DNA from: Colletotrichum lupini
Lineage: Eukaryota; Ascomycota; Sordariomycetes; Glomerellales; Glomerellaceae
Length of the DNA: 64,000 nucleotides
Assembly: GCF_023278565.1 (NCBI RefSeq)
Contig: NC_064673.1
Location: 3,906,001 to 3,970,000, forward strand
Direction: 5' to 3'
Each line of letters opens with the position of its first letter. The first letter of the stretch is position 1. Position numbers and translations under genes: made by a program. Under the pieces are notes generated by a model, which was given only the letters and a program-made list of their open reading frames with translations, ran no database searches and had not been told where the DNA came from. Below are positions 33,253 to 42,343 of the stretch, one piece after another.

Positions 33253-34174
33253 TCAAGCCTCCATCTTTACCGAACTCTCGTGAGCAGCGATGGCCGGCAC
33301 CGCATGCGATCTCTCTTGTACTTCCTCTGCCTCCTCGACGACCTCAGCCTGTCTGTTCAAGAAACTCAGATAGGTCTGCCATCCGACAGCAATCACGCCC
33401 GAGAAGACGCTGCGGTATTCCATCGGGATGAAAGAGAAGCTGAAGGCCGTCACGGCAGGCCACAGCTTGCACGAGTTGACAATACTCACGGGCACACATT
33501 GTCGGATGCGGTCGATGATTTGGTCGAAGTTGTCGCCAGCAAGGAACGCCTGCATGCCGAAGAAGTACGAGTTGAATATGGGTGTGAAGCACACCTGGTT
33601 CACCACGACCTTTGTGGCCAGCGAGAGGAGCCTCGAGGCATAGTTGAAGTTCTGGGAGAGGAAGATGAACCTGCCAAACACAATACTGCGTCAGTCGCTG
33701 TTCGAATAGACGGAAACCACACGGGAGCTGCGCGCACACGCACGAGCACGAGCACGAGAACGAGAACGACCGAACCTACCATTTATAACTGGGAATAGAA
33801 GAAATGGCGCCAATGATCAGGGAGCGCATCGTCCGTTCTGGGTTGTAGTCGTTGCCGCTCATGTTCTGGGCCGAGAGGTCGGCGCAAAAATAGATGACCA
33901 AGGAGCTGATGAACTGCGTCGTCAGAGGCCTCTTGCGCTGGGCTCGGGCATAACCCTCCCCGGCGCGGGTCAAGGGCCCGAGACGCTGCCATAACGGGAT
34001 TGTGGTGATGGTGTTTGGCACGGGAATAGGATCCTCTGCCCTCTTCGGCTTGGGTACTTCGGAACTGGAGTTGGCGCGGCGCTGTTGCTGCTGTGCCAAG
34101 CGATTTCGCAGTCCTTGGGCTCCGAGTGTTTGACGGCGCAAGAACACTCGGAACAGTGTTGTGGTCGTTGCCAT
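33253..34174 (-). CDS. Mpv17/PMP22 family membrane protein
   Basis: Four-helix organelle membrane protein of the Mpv17/PMP22 family (peroxisomal Pmp22, mitochondrial Sym1), thought to form or regulate channels. Exons 34174-33780 and 33670-33253 encode 270 residues; the 109-nt intron splits the Trp of SYKWFIFLSQNF. N-terminal residues 1-45 are Arg/Gln-rich, suggesting a mitochondrial presequence. The core shows RKRPLTTQFISSLVIYFCADLSAQ, VVVNQVCFTPIFNSYFFG, and KLWPAVTAFSFSFIPMEYRSVFSGVIAVGWQTYLSFLN, the signature C-terminal W-P-...-P-x-R-x-x-x...W-x-x-x-LS. An acidic tail follows. The intron contains a (CGAGCA)n-like repeat at about 33740-33770. The family and topology are secure; the exact organelle is inference. 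Confidence 0.9.
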
Positions 34175-35154
34175 GCTCGGTTCGGTTCGGTTGTGAAGTA
34201 CGGTAGGTGTTATTGAGGGATCATAGTCGAAGTTGTCGAGGGAGAGATTTGCAAGACGTCTCTCCGTCCAAGGTAATCTACTCTTGGTACTTTACCTACT
34301 GCGCAAGGAAGGGTATGCCGAGAAGTATGGCCGAGATGATGCCCCAAAGGCGTAGGGCGGCATGGACACACGCACACACTGTCACACACCCTCCCAGCAC
34401 AGTCATTTAGCAGTCACCCACATCCACCCACCCTGGACTTCCCGCCTGTGCCCGCCTGGACCCCTGAAGAGCAAACCGGGAAAGTGCGGCAGTGGCATTG
34501 CCGACGCCGATGGCGGCCCTTCCGTCGGGGTCCGGGCCCTGCAAGAGTGGGCCCTTTTTGATGTTTCTCTTCTTGTTTCTGTTTGGTCCGTTGTTGCGTG
34601 CTTATACTCTGTGCTTGTACCGGTACCTTACGTAAGGCCGACGTAGGCACGTGCAGCTGCCAGGGGTGACAGGCCCTAGCTTAACGCCTTGCATTGCCAC
34701 CCGTCGCCATCCGCATGACCCTTACCACCAGCTGGCGTCCTCCCTCAGCTGCCCCTCCCCCAGATGTCACTCGGGAGCTGGCGGGGCACCTGTGTCCACC
34801 TGCGCACCGCACTTGACTTACACACCTCTAATCACCAAGCCGTATGCTCCCGTCTCGTGACAGTTTGCCTTCTTCTACTTGAGCTTCTCAAAAAAAAACA
34901 CCAGGATTGCTATCAAATCATTTCTTTGTTTGTCACTAAGTCACTCAACAAGGCGTCGGTCGAACTCATCATGGTAGCACCCTAGACTGTGCCCAATTCG
35001 TACGAGGCTGTTGGGCTGTAATACATCTCTCCCGCCGCCTCTACAGCACTTACCTTTGGTTGCCTTGCCTGGTCTGATTACTCCATACAGAATAACAAGG
35101 CTTCGGTACCGAGATCGAAGGGACGAAGAAGGCACCACAGACACCACCATCAAT
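34175..35154. other. Intergenic, divergent promoter
   Basis: Lies between the minus-strand Mpv17 gene and the plus-strand HET gene. It contains a CA-rich tract near 34370-34390 and a GGTACC-containing stretch at about 34620. No gene supported. Confidence 0.5.
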
Positions 35155-36555
35155 ATGTGGCTTCTCGATACAACCACCTACGAACCGCGCATGTTCATCA
35201 TCGGCAGTACTGTGCCCCCCTACGCCATCCTCTCCCATACTTGGGGATCCGATGAGGTGACCTTCCAAGACATCCAAAACCTGCCCCTGGCATCCAAGAA
35301 AGCCGGCTTCATCAAAATTCAGGGATGCTGCACTCAAGCACTGCGTCACAACATTGGATGGGCCTGGATCGACTCCTGCTGCATAGACAAAACCTCCTCC
35401 GCAGAGCTGTCCGAAGCCATCAACTCCATGTACACCCACTACCTCCTCGCCCGTGTCTGCTTTGTCTACCTCGCCGACGTACCGCCCCTATCCTCCTCCC
35501 CTCCCATGGACCGGCTCTCATCACTCGCTTCTTCCAAGTGGTTCACCCGCGGTTGGACACTCCAGGAGCTCATCGCGCCCCGGCGGACAATCTTCTACAC
35601 CTCGGACTGGTCCCGTCTCGGAACCAAAGGCGTCCATACCGATGAACGCCCCTTTATCCAGGCCCTCTCCTCCATCACAGGAATCTTTGAATCTGTCCTC
35701 GCCAAAACTCGCCATCCGCGCGACTATTCCGTCGCAGAACGCATGTCCTGGGCAGCAAATCGCCAGACCACCCGCGCAGAAGACCTAGCCTACTGCCTCA
35801 TGGGCCTTTTCGGCGTTAATATCCCCGTGTTGTACGGCGAAGGGCTCAAGCACGCGTTCCAACGTCTCCAACACGAGATCATACGGGCATCTCCCGACGA
35901 AACTATCTTCGCGTGGAGGGCGGATCCGCAGCAGCAGCTCGTGGACCCGTACACGGGCGAACACCGATCCAGAACTGTGACGTCGGGCTTGCTCGCCGAC
36001 TCGCCCGCCGATTTTGCCCACTCACACGACGTCCACCAGCGCGCGTTGCTCCCGCCGTCTCCGTTTCGGGAGTTCAGCATGACCAACATGGGCCTCTGCA
36101 TCACTGCCAACCTTGTGCGTTTGACGCCTGCTACCGGCGGCGGGCCCCGTGGCAGTCCGGCTCCACAGACCGTGTTTGTGGTGCCTATCGGTGCGAGCGG
36201 CCGGTCGAACGAAACCTCGCCGCGTACCCGGGTTGGATTGTATTTGGAGCCGGTGCTCGTAGCGGCGAGTCGCGCAGGACACAAGACTTCGTACTTTCGC
36301 CGTATCATGTGCGATAAGTTTTGTTTTGCGTCGACTGGCGAGTTTCCGCAGGGCGAGCTTGCCAATATTTACATTCTCGAAGACGATCAGTTCGCCGAGA
36401 TGCAATTCGCGGATAGGCCTCCTACTCCAAGACCAGGCTCAGCGTCAGGATCTGGCTCGGATGGGGGAGGAGGAAATTGGTCGCCGTCGATTGGGGCTAG
36501 GTTATCGCTCTCGCCCAGTCCGTCTCCCAGGCCTTTTCCAGAGAGTATTCTCTAA
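35155..36555 (+). CDS. HET-domain protein (heterokaryon incompatibility family)
   Basis: Single-exon protein of 466 residues with an N-terminal HET domain like that of Podospora HET-D/E: MWLLDTTTYEP, then YAILSHTWG (23-31), FIKIQGCC, WIDSCCIDK (72-80), SMYTHYLLARVCFVYLADV and RGWTLQELIAP (133-143). After the domain it keeps the AERMSWAANRQTTRAEDLAYCLMGLFGVNIPVLYGEG segment common to this group, but there is no NACHT or WD40 module, so it is a HET-only form. The C-terminal 60 residues are Ser/Pro/Gly-rich and probably disordered. HET domains trigger cell death after non-self recognition, and such genes are polymorphic between strains. ATG 35155 was chosen; the upstream frame has only TTG. A 15-bp tandem array lies 30 bases after the stop. 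Confidence 0.92.
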   Translation: MWLLDTTTYEPRMFIIGSTVPPYAILSHTWGSDEVTFQDIQNLPLASKKAGFIKIQGCCTQALRHNIGWAWIDSCCIDKTSSAELSEAINSMYTHYLLARVCFVYLADVPPLSSSPPMDRLSSLASSKWFTRGWTLQELIAPRRTIFYTSDWSRLGTKGVHTDERPFIQALSSITGIFESVLAKTRHPRDYSVAERMSWAANRQTTRAEDLAYCLMGLFGVNIPVLYGEGLKHAFQRLQHEIIRASPDETIFAWRADPQQQLVDPYTGEHRSRTVTSGLLADSPADFAHSHDVHQRALLPPSPFREFSMTNMGLCITANLVRLTPATGGGPRGSPAPQTVFVVPIGASGRSNETSPRTRVGLYLEPVLVAASRAGHKTSYFRRIMCDKFCFASTGEFPQGELANIYILEDDQFAEMQFADRPPTPRPGSASGSGSDGGGGNWSPSIGARLSLSPSPSPRPFPESIL

Positions 36556-37906
36556 TAAACGTATAGACGATGAAGTCATAATGGAAGGAAAGAGAAAGTC
36601 AGGAAAGAGAAACTTAGGAAAGAGAAACTTAGGATAGAGAAACTTAGGATAGAGAAACTTAGGATAGAGAAACTTAGGATAGAGAAGTATAGCTTGAAGG
36701 AGGTACTTGTTCAAATGAGGTTGGGAAATAGTGGACAAAAACAATGCGTGGCTTTTGTACAGATACCCTGGCTCTCTATACATAAGAGGGACCAGATACA
36801 TGACAGAGAAGGAATTGCAAAAGGACACCAAGTCAAATTAGAGTGTTCAGAGCAAATACGTTCGTTTCAAGGTTTCTCATTCACCTGATACACCTACAGT
36901 GTACCACTACTCCAGAACACGAGTTACTCGGGTATCTCATCCAGGAAAACCCTCCTGCTGTTATGCCTTTACTACATACATGATTTCCTCCCCTTTAGCC
37001 AAAATGGCAGCGCATCGCCGCGAATGCTCGCTCTTTTCCGATTTTTCCCTATCCTCCTCTGAATTCCCCTCCTTTCGTGCTGTTTTCCCCATCCCCGAAT
37101 CTAGGTTGTTTTCCCGTCTCCTCGGAGAGAATCGCAGAGCATTCATCAAAGGAGTGCGCAGACGTGCTGTCACTGCCGGTCTAAGGGGTTGGTTGTTGGG
37201 CGCGCAACTGTGACCCTTCCACAGGGTCACATTGAAGAAACAAAAAAATCTCAAATCATCTCGCTTCCCCCTCCTGCTCCTCCTCCCACATTTCCCTTCG
37301 GAAAAGGATTGTGGGGGAAAGTGGAAAGGTGGAAGGAGATGTGGTATCAAACGTTGTATTCCCGAGAACATGAAACGAAGAAACAAGTGCCACCGCACAG
37401 AAACGCGTACGTAGAGAACGCGTCGTCATCGTCGTCGGCGGAAAGAAGAAAGGTGCGGGTCGTTAAGGTCGTATCGTACATCAGATGAATCGAAGAGGAG
37501 CCTACGACTCTCGAGGCAAGTTCCGCGTCGGTCGGTATTGGGTGTCGTTATAGGCGGCGAGGAGAAGAGTCGCATAGATTTTTGAGAGCGAGGGCGAAGA
37601 TGTAGAAAGGAGTCGATGAAGCCAGCCAAGTTTGAGAGCATATCCGGATTTTTGTCGTTTTCCAAGTGTTTTTGTGGTTTTTGTCGTCAGTGGCAAGGAA
37701 ATAGTATGTAATGAGTGAATATGGTCGGTGGATAGATAGAGTTGTAAAGAAATTGATAGCGAGCGTCGGGTGTCGATATATATTCCGACGTAGAAAGATG
37801 ATAAGGAAATGTCGAGTGATTGTACGTCTCATAGGCTTGGCTGGCGATTCATCTTTCCCTGTTCATTAGCAAAACATCTTTAGTAATCCCCCGAAATATA
37901 ATCTCA
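36556..37906. other. Intergenic, convergent 3' ends
   Basis: Downstream of the HET gene (plus) and of the 847-residue protein gene (minus). It begins with the 15-bp tandem array; the rest has only short frames without domains. Confidence 0.5.
36586..36690 (+). repeat. 15-bp tandem repeat, 7 units
   Basis: Seven contiguous units of AGGAAAGAGAAACTT / AGGATAGAGAAACTT. The first and last are variant; the second and third are the AGGAA type and the fourth to sixth identical AGGAT types, so expansion looks recent. It lies in the presumed 3' UTR of the HET gene, purine-rich on the coding strand. Confidence 0.9.
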
Positions 37907-40450
37907 TCAAAATACTGCGTCAGTGCTCCTCCTGTGGTCAACGCTTGAGCGGGGCGAAACCTCGAGCATCTTGGTGCTCCCGGCGCTCACATGCCTGGCG
38001 TTGCCCCTGCTGAGGCTCACGCTCGTGGCGCGTTGAAGCTGGGGCGTCTCGCCTTCTTCGGAGCCCTCGGGCGACGACATGCCGTCTTCTCCATATGACT
38101 TCAGCATGCCTTCGCGGCTCTTGACCCTCTGATGTTGCACGACGGTGGCGCGCTGCCTGTCGACCGACCCCCACTTCATATCCGCATCTTCCATCACCTC
38201 GTCCTCGTCACTGCTGGGGAACGCGTCGCCGGTCGACTTGCGCGGGGTACGTTCTTCGTCGGCAAGCATTTCGCGGGACGGCGTGGCGAGGTTGGAGAGG
38301 TACTCGTCGTCGGCGAGTTCTTCCTCCGTATCGTTGGGCGATGCAGAGTGGCTAACGTTCTGAGGCGGGAGGCGTTGCATGCTGCCGCGCATGCCCGACG
38401 AGCGGCGGGCGCCAACGCGGCCAGAGAGCCATGATCCTTCCGAGTCGATAGACGCAAGGGAAACAGGCTCGGGGGATGGCTGGATGCTGTGTCGCAGCGA
38501 CGTGGGCGTCTGCCTCATCTTCTCCAGCTTCTCCATCTTCTCATCGACGCGTCGCAGGTCTGATGTCGGTGTGTCGTGTCTCACGGCAGGCGTATCCTGC
38601 TGCGAAATCTCTCCCGACTTGGACTCTGAGACAACGGGCAGAGGCATTTCCACTTCCGGGGACCCTACACGCGAGTCGGGTGGGCTGAGGGGCAGTTCGG
38701 GCAAATCCTCCCTGAAGCGCGACCTGGTCCGCTTAGGAACGCCGTTGCTGACCTTGCGAGGAATGTAGTTGACAGGTGGGGGGATCGCTGGCATCGGCAC
38801 TTGTACCGGCGCCGCGGCCGCCTCTTCCTGTTGCTGGGGCACATGCGTTGCCGACTGCGAGTAGATCTGCGCGGCGGCGGCTGATGCCTGCATTGTCTCG
38901 CGCGATGTATTCGAGAAGGAAGACGGTCCCGAATTTCTCCTGTTTCTCTTGCCCAGGCGGAAAAGCGCCGAGAAAGAGATGCGAGCGCGAGTATCCTTGC
39001 GGGAGATCTCGCCCTCATCCTGTCTTGACGAGTATTGCGAGATTGCGTGCTGGTCAGACTCTGTGGCATTGGGCGATCTTGATCTTGAAATCCTCCGCAG
39101 GAAGCTCCTCTTCAATCTCATGCTGGCCTTGGGCGTAAGTTTCGTGCTCGTCTTGCGCTCTGGGGCGGGCTGCGCAGGCAGCGTCGGCGAGGGCGGTGCC
39201 TCTGGCGGGATGCTGGTCGTCCGGTGAAAGTGTTGGATGGCCGCTGGTTCCGGCTCGATGTCCATCGTCTCGGGTTGCGGTTCCTGCTCCTGTTCTTGCT
39301 CCTGCGTCTGCTCCTGCTCCGGCTCAGAGTCCTTGGTCGTTGAAATCTTTCTCGATTGCCGTGATGAACTCCATGACCGTCTCCTGGAAGAGGTAACCAC
39401 TGCAGACGCTGCGTCGATCCCCAATCCGAGTTCGCGGCCGAGAACACCACGTTCCAAGTTGACCGGCGGCGGTGACCCGCTGTGACGGGCTTCTGCCACG
39501 GCCTCGCGCTGCTTCTCTGATCTCCGTGCCAGTCTCCTTTCTATCCGTTCCTGGTCTCTTTGGCGTTTCCTCTCTCGCCTCCTGTTATCCCTCTCCATCA
39601 GTTCTCTCAGGTCGGCGGCGTCCAAATCATCCGCAAAGCTATCGACCCTCTTGTGTGCCCTCACAACTGACTCGGGCACCCTCTCTGAAACTTTCCTCTT
39701 TTGCTGCTGTGTGCGCGATGGCGCCGAACCATGTCCGGGACCCCATCGTGGGTATACTGCGTATCGTAATGTTGGTCGGGGCGATAGTGCCTCGAGGGCA
39801 GAGACTCGGAACGAGTGTAGCTCCGTGTCGGATGACATGCTGGAGTGAATCGATATCGGTAATGAAACGTCCGACTGCGGGTTTTCGAAGCTCCTACGGA
39901 AGCCGAGGCCGGTCTTGAGTCTCTTGCTCTGTTTCCTAATGGGCCGCCCTGACGTCCAAGGGTCGGCCGCCGGTCGTACCGGGGCGAAGTTTGCCATGGC
40001 CTTGATTTCCGCCTCACGATCCGTCTCTTCTCTCCTCCTCTTGCTGGTCTTGCGTCGAGAGGACCTCGACGGTTGGCCGTGGCGTGCATTATGTAGGGTT
40101 GGCGCCCGCTGCCACGCGGGATCCCCTTTTTCTTCTCCGTCATTTCGGTCGGCTGGGAAGAGCCCTGTCGACCGGCCAGGTCCTAGTGGAACCGAGCCTT
40201 TTTGCCCCGCGACACGGATGGAGTCATTGCGACCGGGGGAGAAGCTGTAGGTGCGTTCTCTTCTGGGCGCCGGTTGCTGCTTCTCGAGGCGCTGCTTCTT
40301 CGGCATGGCCGCCCTCGGCGCAGTGGCTTCGACCGCCGTGAGACGTCGTGCTTGTGAGGATGATGTTGGTGGTGCCTCGACATCTGAGAGGTTTGCGCCG
40401 CTTCGCGAGCGTTTGCGACCGCTCCTCCGGCGGAAGGGCCAAAGGGCCAT
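37907..40450 (-). CDS. Large basic, mostly disordered protein, unknown function
   Basis: A single uninterrupted frame of 847 residues that I do not recognise. It starts MALWPFRRRSGRKRSRSG, a strongly basic N-terminus that could be a nuclear or membrane-association signal. Most of the protein is low-complexity, rich in Ser, Pro, Arg, Glu and Gln. A charged helical or coiled segment lies at about residues 280-325 (RELMERDNRRRERKRQRD and on), then an E/Q repeat near 390. Several SP and RxxS sites suggest regulation by kinases. The C-terminal third has acidic patches (SSDEDEVMEDADMKWGS) and ends in Ser-rich sequence. No transmembrane segment or enzyme motif is seen. The length and clean frame make it a real gene. 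A GC-rich interval with microsatellites lies upstream and may be a long leader or promoter. Confidence 0.75.
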   Translation of the reverse strand: MALWPFRRRSGRKRSRSGANLSDVEAPPTSSSQARRLTAVEATAPRAAMPKKQRLEKQQPAPRRERTYSFSPGRNDSIRVAGQKGSVPLGPGRSTGLFPADRNDGEEKGDPAWQRAPTLHNARHGQPSRSSRRKTSKRRREETDREAEIKAMANFAPVRPAADPWTSGRPIRKQSKRLKTGLGFRRSFENPQSDVSLPISIHSSMSSDTELHSFRVSALEALSPRPTLRYAVYPRWGPGHGSAPSRTQQQKRKVSERVPESVVRAHKRVDSFADDLDAADLRELMERDNRRRERKRQRDQERIERRLARRSEKQREAVAEARHSGSPPPVNLERGVLGRELGLGIDAASAVVTSSRRRSWSSSRQSRKISTTKDSEPEQEQTQEQEQEQEPQPETMDIEPEPAAIQHFHRTTSIPPEAPPSPTLPAQPAPERKTSTKLTPKASMRLKRSFLRRISRSRSPNATESDQHAISQYSSRQDEGEISRKDTRARISFSALFRLGKRNRRNSGPSSFSNTSRETMQASAAAAQIYSQSATHVPQQQEEAAAAPVQVPMPAIPPPVNYIPRKVSNGVPKRTRSRFREDLPELPLSPPDSRVGSPEVEMPLPVVSESKSGEISQQDTPAVRHDTPTSDLRRVDEKMEKLEKMRQTPTSLRHSIQPSPEPVSLASIDSEGSWLSGRVGARRSSGMRGSMQRLPPQNVSHSASPNDTEEELADDEYLSNLATPSREMLADEERTPRKSTGDAFPSSDEDEVMEDADMKWGSVDRQRATVVQHQRVKSREGMLKSYGEDGMSSPEGSEEGETPQLQRATSVSLSRGNARHVSAGSTKMLEVSPRSSVDHRRSTDAVF

Positions 40451-41211
40451 TTTCCCATCAGCCAACGCGAGAAAAGCGTCGTGGTCAGTGGGCAGAGTAC
40501 GTGTGTGATGATGAGTTATCGAAGAATACTGGGGTGTTTGTCAAAGGACCAATGTCTGAATGGTTGCATGATCGTCGGCGTATTATTCAATATCGATGAA
40601 TAGTAGCATATGTGTGTCCGTAAGGTATCCGTACTCCGTAGTGTGTGATCAGTGAGGGTGAACGGGCGGTCTCGTTTAGATCTCAATGCTTCCTGCTGAC
40701 CAGAATCGCCACCAGTTTCGCAATGGACGAGTAAAACGAGAGGTGTGCTGGGGTTGTCCCGAGCCAAAGGAAATGCGGAAGCTTGTCTGCTTAAAGAAAG
40801 ATCCGGGATTGTGCAGCAAATATGGGATTGGGTCTTTGGAGGAGAGGGTATTGGCCGGGCTTGTTTAAAGCGAGTGGAGGGGAGGGGAGGAGAGACAAGA
40901 GACTAAGAGTGTGGTGTCCGTAGGTACGGGAGTGACGGAGCAATATGGATAGCAAAAGCAAGGTCGGTATCCGTACAGTACCTCTCCTTTTTCAGTTCGA
41001 GGATTAAAAAGAGGGACAAATAGTCATATGCAACCAATGTATTCGTAAAGTGGCAATAGCTGGGCTAGATATGATGGAATGACGAATGGGGGAACCCTCA
41101 CAGATCCAGCAGGCTTCTCGCGAAAGAGACCAGACACGAGACGGGGCACGCCTGAGCAAGACTCACCTTCTCTCTTCCTTGGACTCTGCCCTGGGTCGAC
41201 CTGACCTGGAG

Positions 41212-41283
41212 GTTGCTGCTGCTGTTGCTGCTGACCCTGCCTCTGCTTCTACCTCTTCTTCTTCTGCTGCTGCTGCTGCTGAT
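41212..41283 (+). repeat. CTG/CTT-rich microsatellite
   Basis: Interrupted (GCT)n and (CTT)n runs, including five to six uninterrupted CTG units at 41262-41281. Not in a supported coding frame. Confidence 0.8.
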
Positions 41284-41320
41284 GGGAACCCTGGCAAGGA
41301 CTGGGGGAGAACTTGTTGCT

Positions 41321-41353
41321 TGGCTGGGCTGGCTGGCTGGCTGGCTGGCTGGC
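41321..41353 (+). repeat. (GGCT)n microsatellite
   Basis: Six or so uninterrupted GGCT units following a variant GGCTG, ending before GGCGCCG. Confidence 0.85.
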
Positions 41354-42318
41354 GCCGTTGCTAGTATGTAGCTTTCTGCCGGCGCCGTTGCTGGAGCGGT
41401 ACCTTGCGGTACCTTTCCGAACTAGGCCATCGAGTGGCAGGGCAAGGGAGCATAAGCCGGGACCTTTGGGGGACCACCAGATCAGACCAGGAGGGATGGG
41501 ACGGCCAGGGCTGGTTGGTTTGGGCTGGAAGAAAAAGTCAAGGGTCGGTCAAGGACTCAAGGGTGAAGGGGTGGGAAGAGGGAGGGGGTGGAAGGGGTGT
41601 GGGTTGACCAGGACTCTCTGGACAAAGTGTGGTGTGTGCCCAAGGGTTGGAGGGTGCGTTGCGTTTTGTGTTTCTTCCTGCTTCCCCTAGCTTTTTAATG
41701 GACTGGCAACTGGTCAATTGGTTGATGAATACGCAGTATGGGTCCCCAGGGACAACGTGCCATGTGTCTCTTACGTTCTTTGAGGTCGAGTTGAGTTCGA
41801 GTTGTCGAGACTGATGGGACTGGATCTGTACAGAGATGGATCTCGCAGTCCTCATAACCAATGACAGTCTGGTGCGAAGATACAGACTGGAGGAGAGGAA
41901 CCACAGGAGAACGTTGACGTGTGCTTCGCGTGGTTTTCCGGGAACCAGTGCTGTGCCTGTGTGTCTGTGTGAACGAGGGATAGATGGCCACCAGACGCCA
42001 GCGAAGTCTCCTGCCGGCAGGGGGAATGTCAATGTCGTCGATGGGATCAGGGACTGCCAGGACTGGGCCTGATCGTCGCGAGTTTTTTCTGCTTCGGTAT
42101 CAACGGAGTGGACCCAACCAGCTTTCTAGCACACCACCTGCTGCTCGGCTCCAAGTGCTGCCCTGGTTTGCTGCTTGCCCTGGTCTTGTCCCGGTCTGGC
42201 TGGCCTGAGAAGGTCAAGAAGGACTGAGAGGTGTGTGAGAGAGCGTGTACTCGTAGAGAGGTCCAGCCAGGGCAGGACGCAAGATTCAAGAAAGGAGCCC
42301 TCAACGAATCCAGACAGT

Positions 42319-42343
42319 GATGCGATGCGATGCGATGCGATGC
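42319..42343 (+). repeat. (GATGC)5 microsatellite
   Basis: Five perfect GATGC units, followed by the degenerate AGTGC. Confidence 0.9.

Noticed and set aside
36586..36690. CRISPR-like array
   Set aside because: Direct 15-bp tandem repeats without spacers in a eukaryotic genome; ordinary minisatellite.
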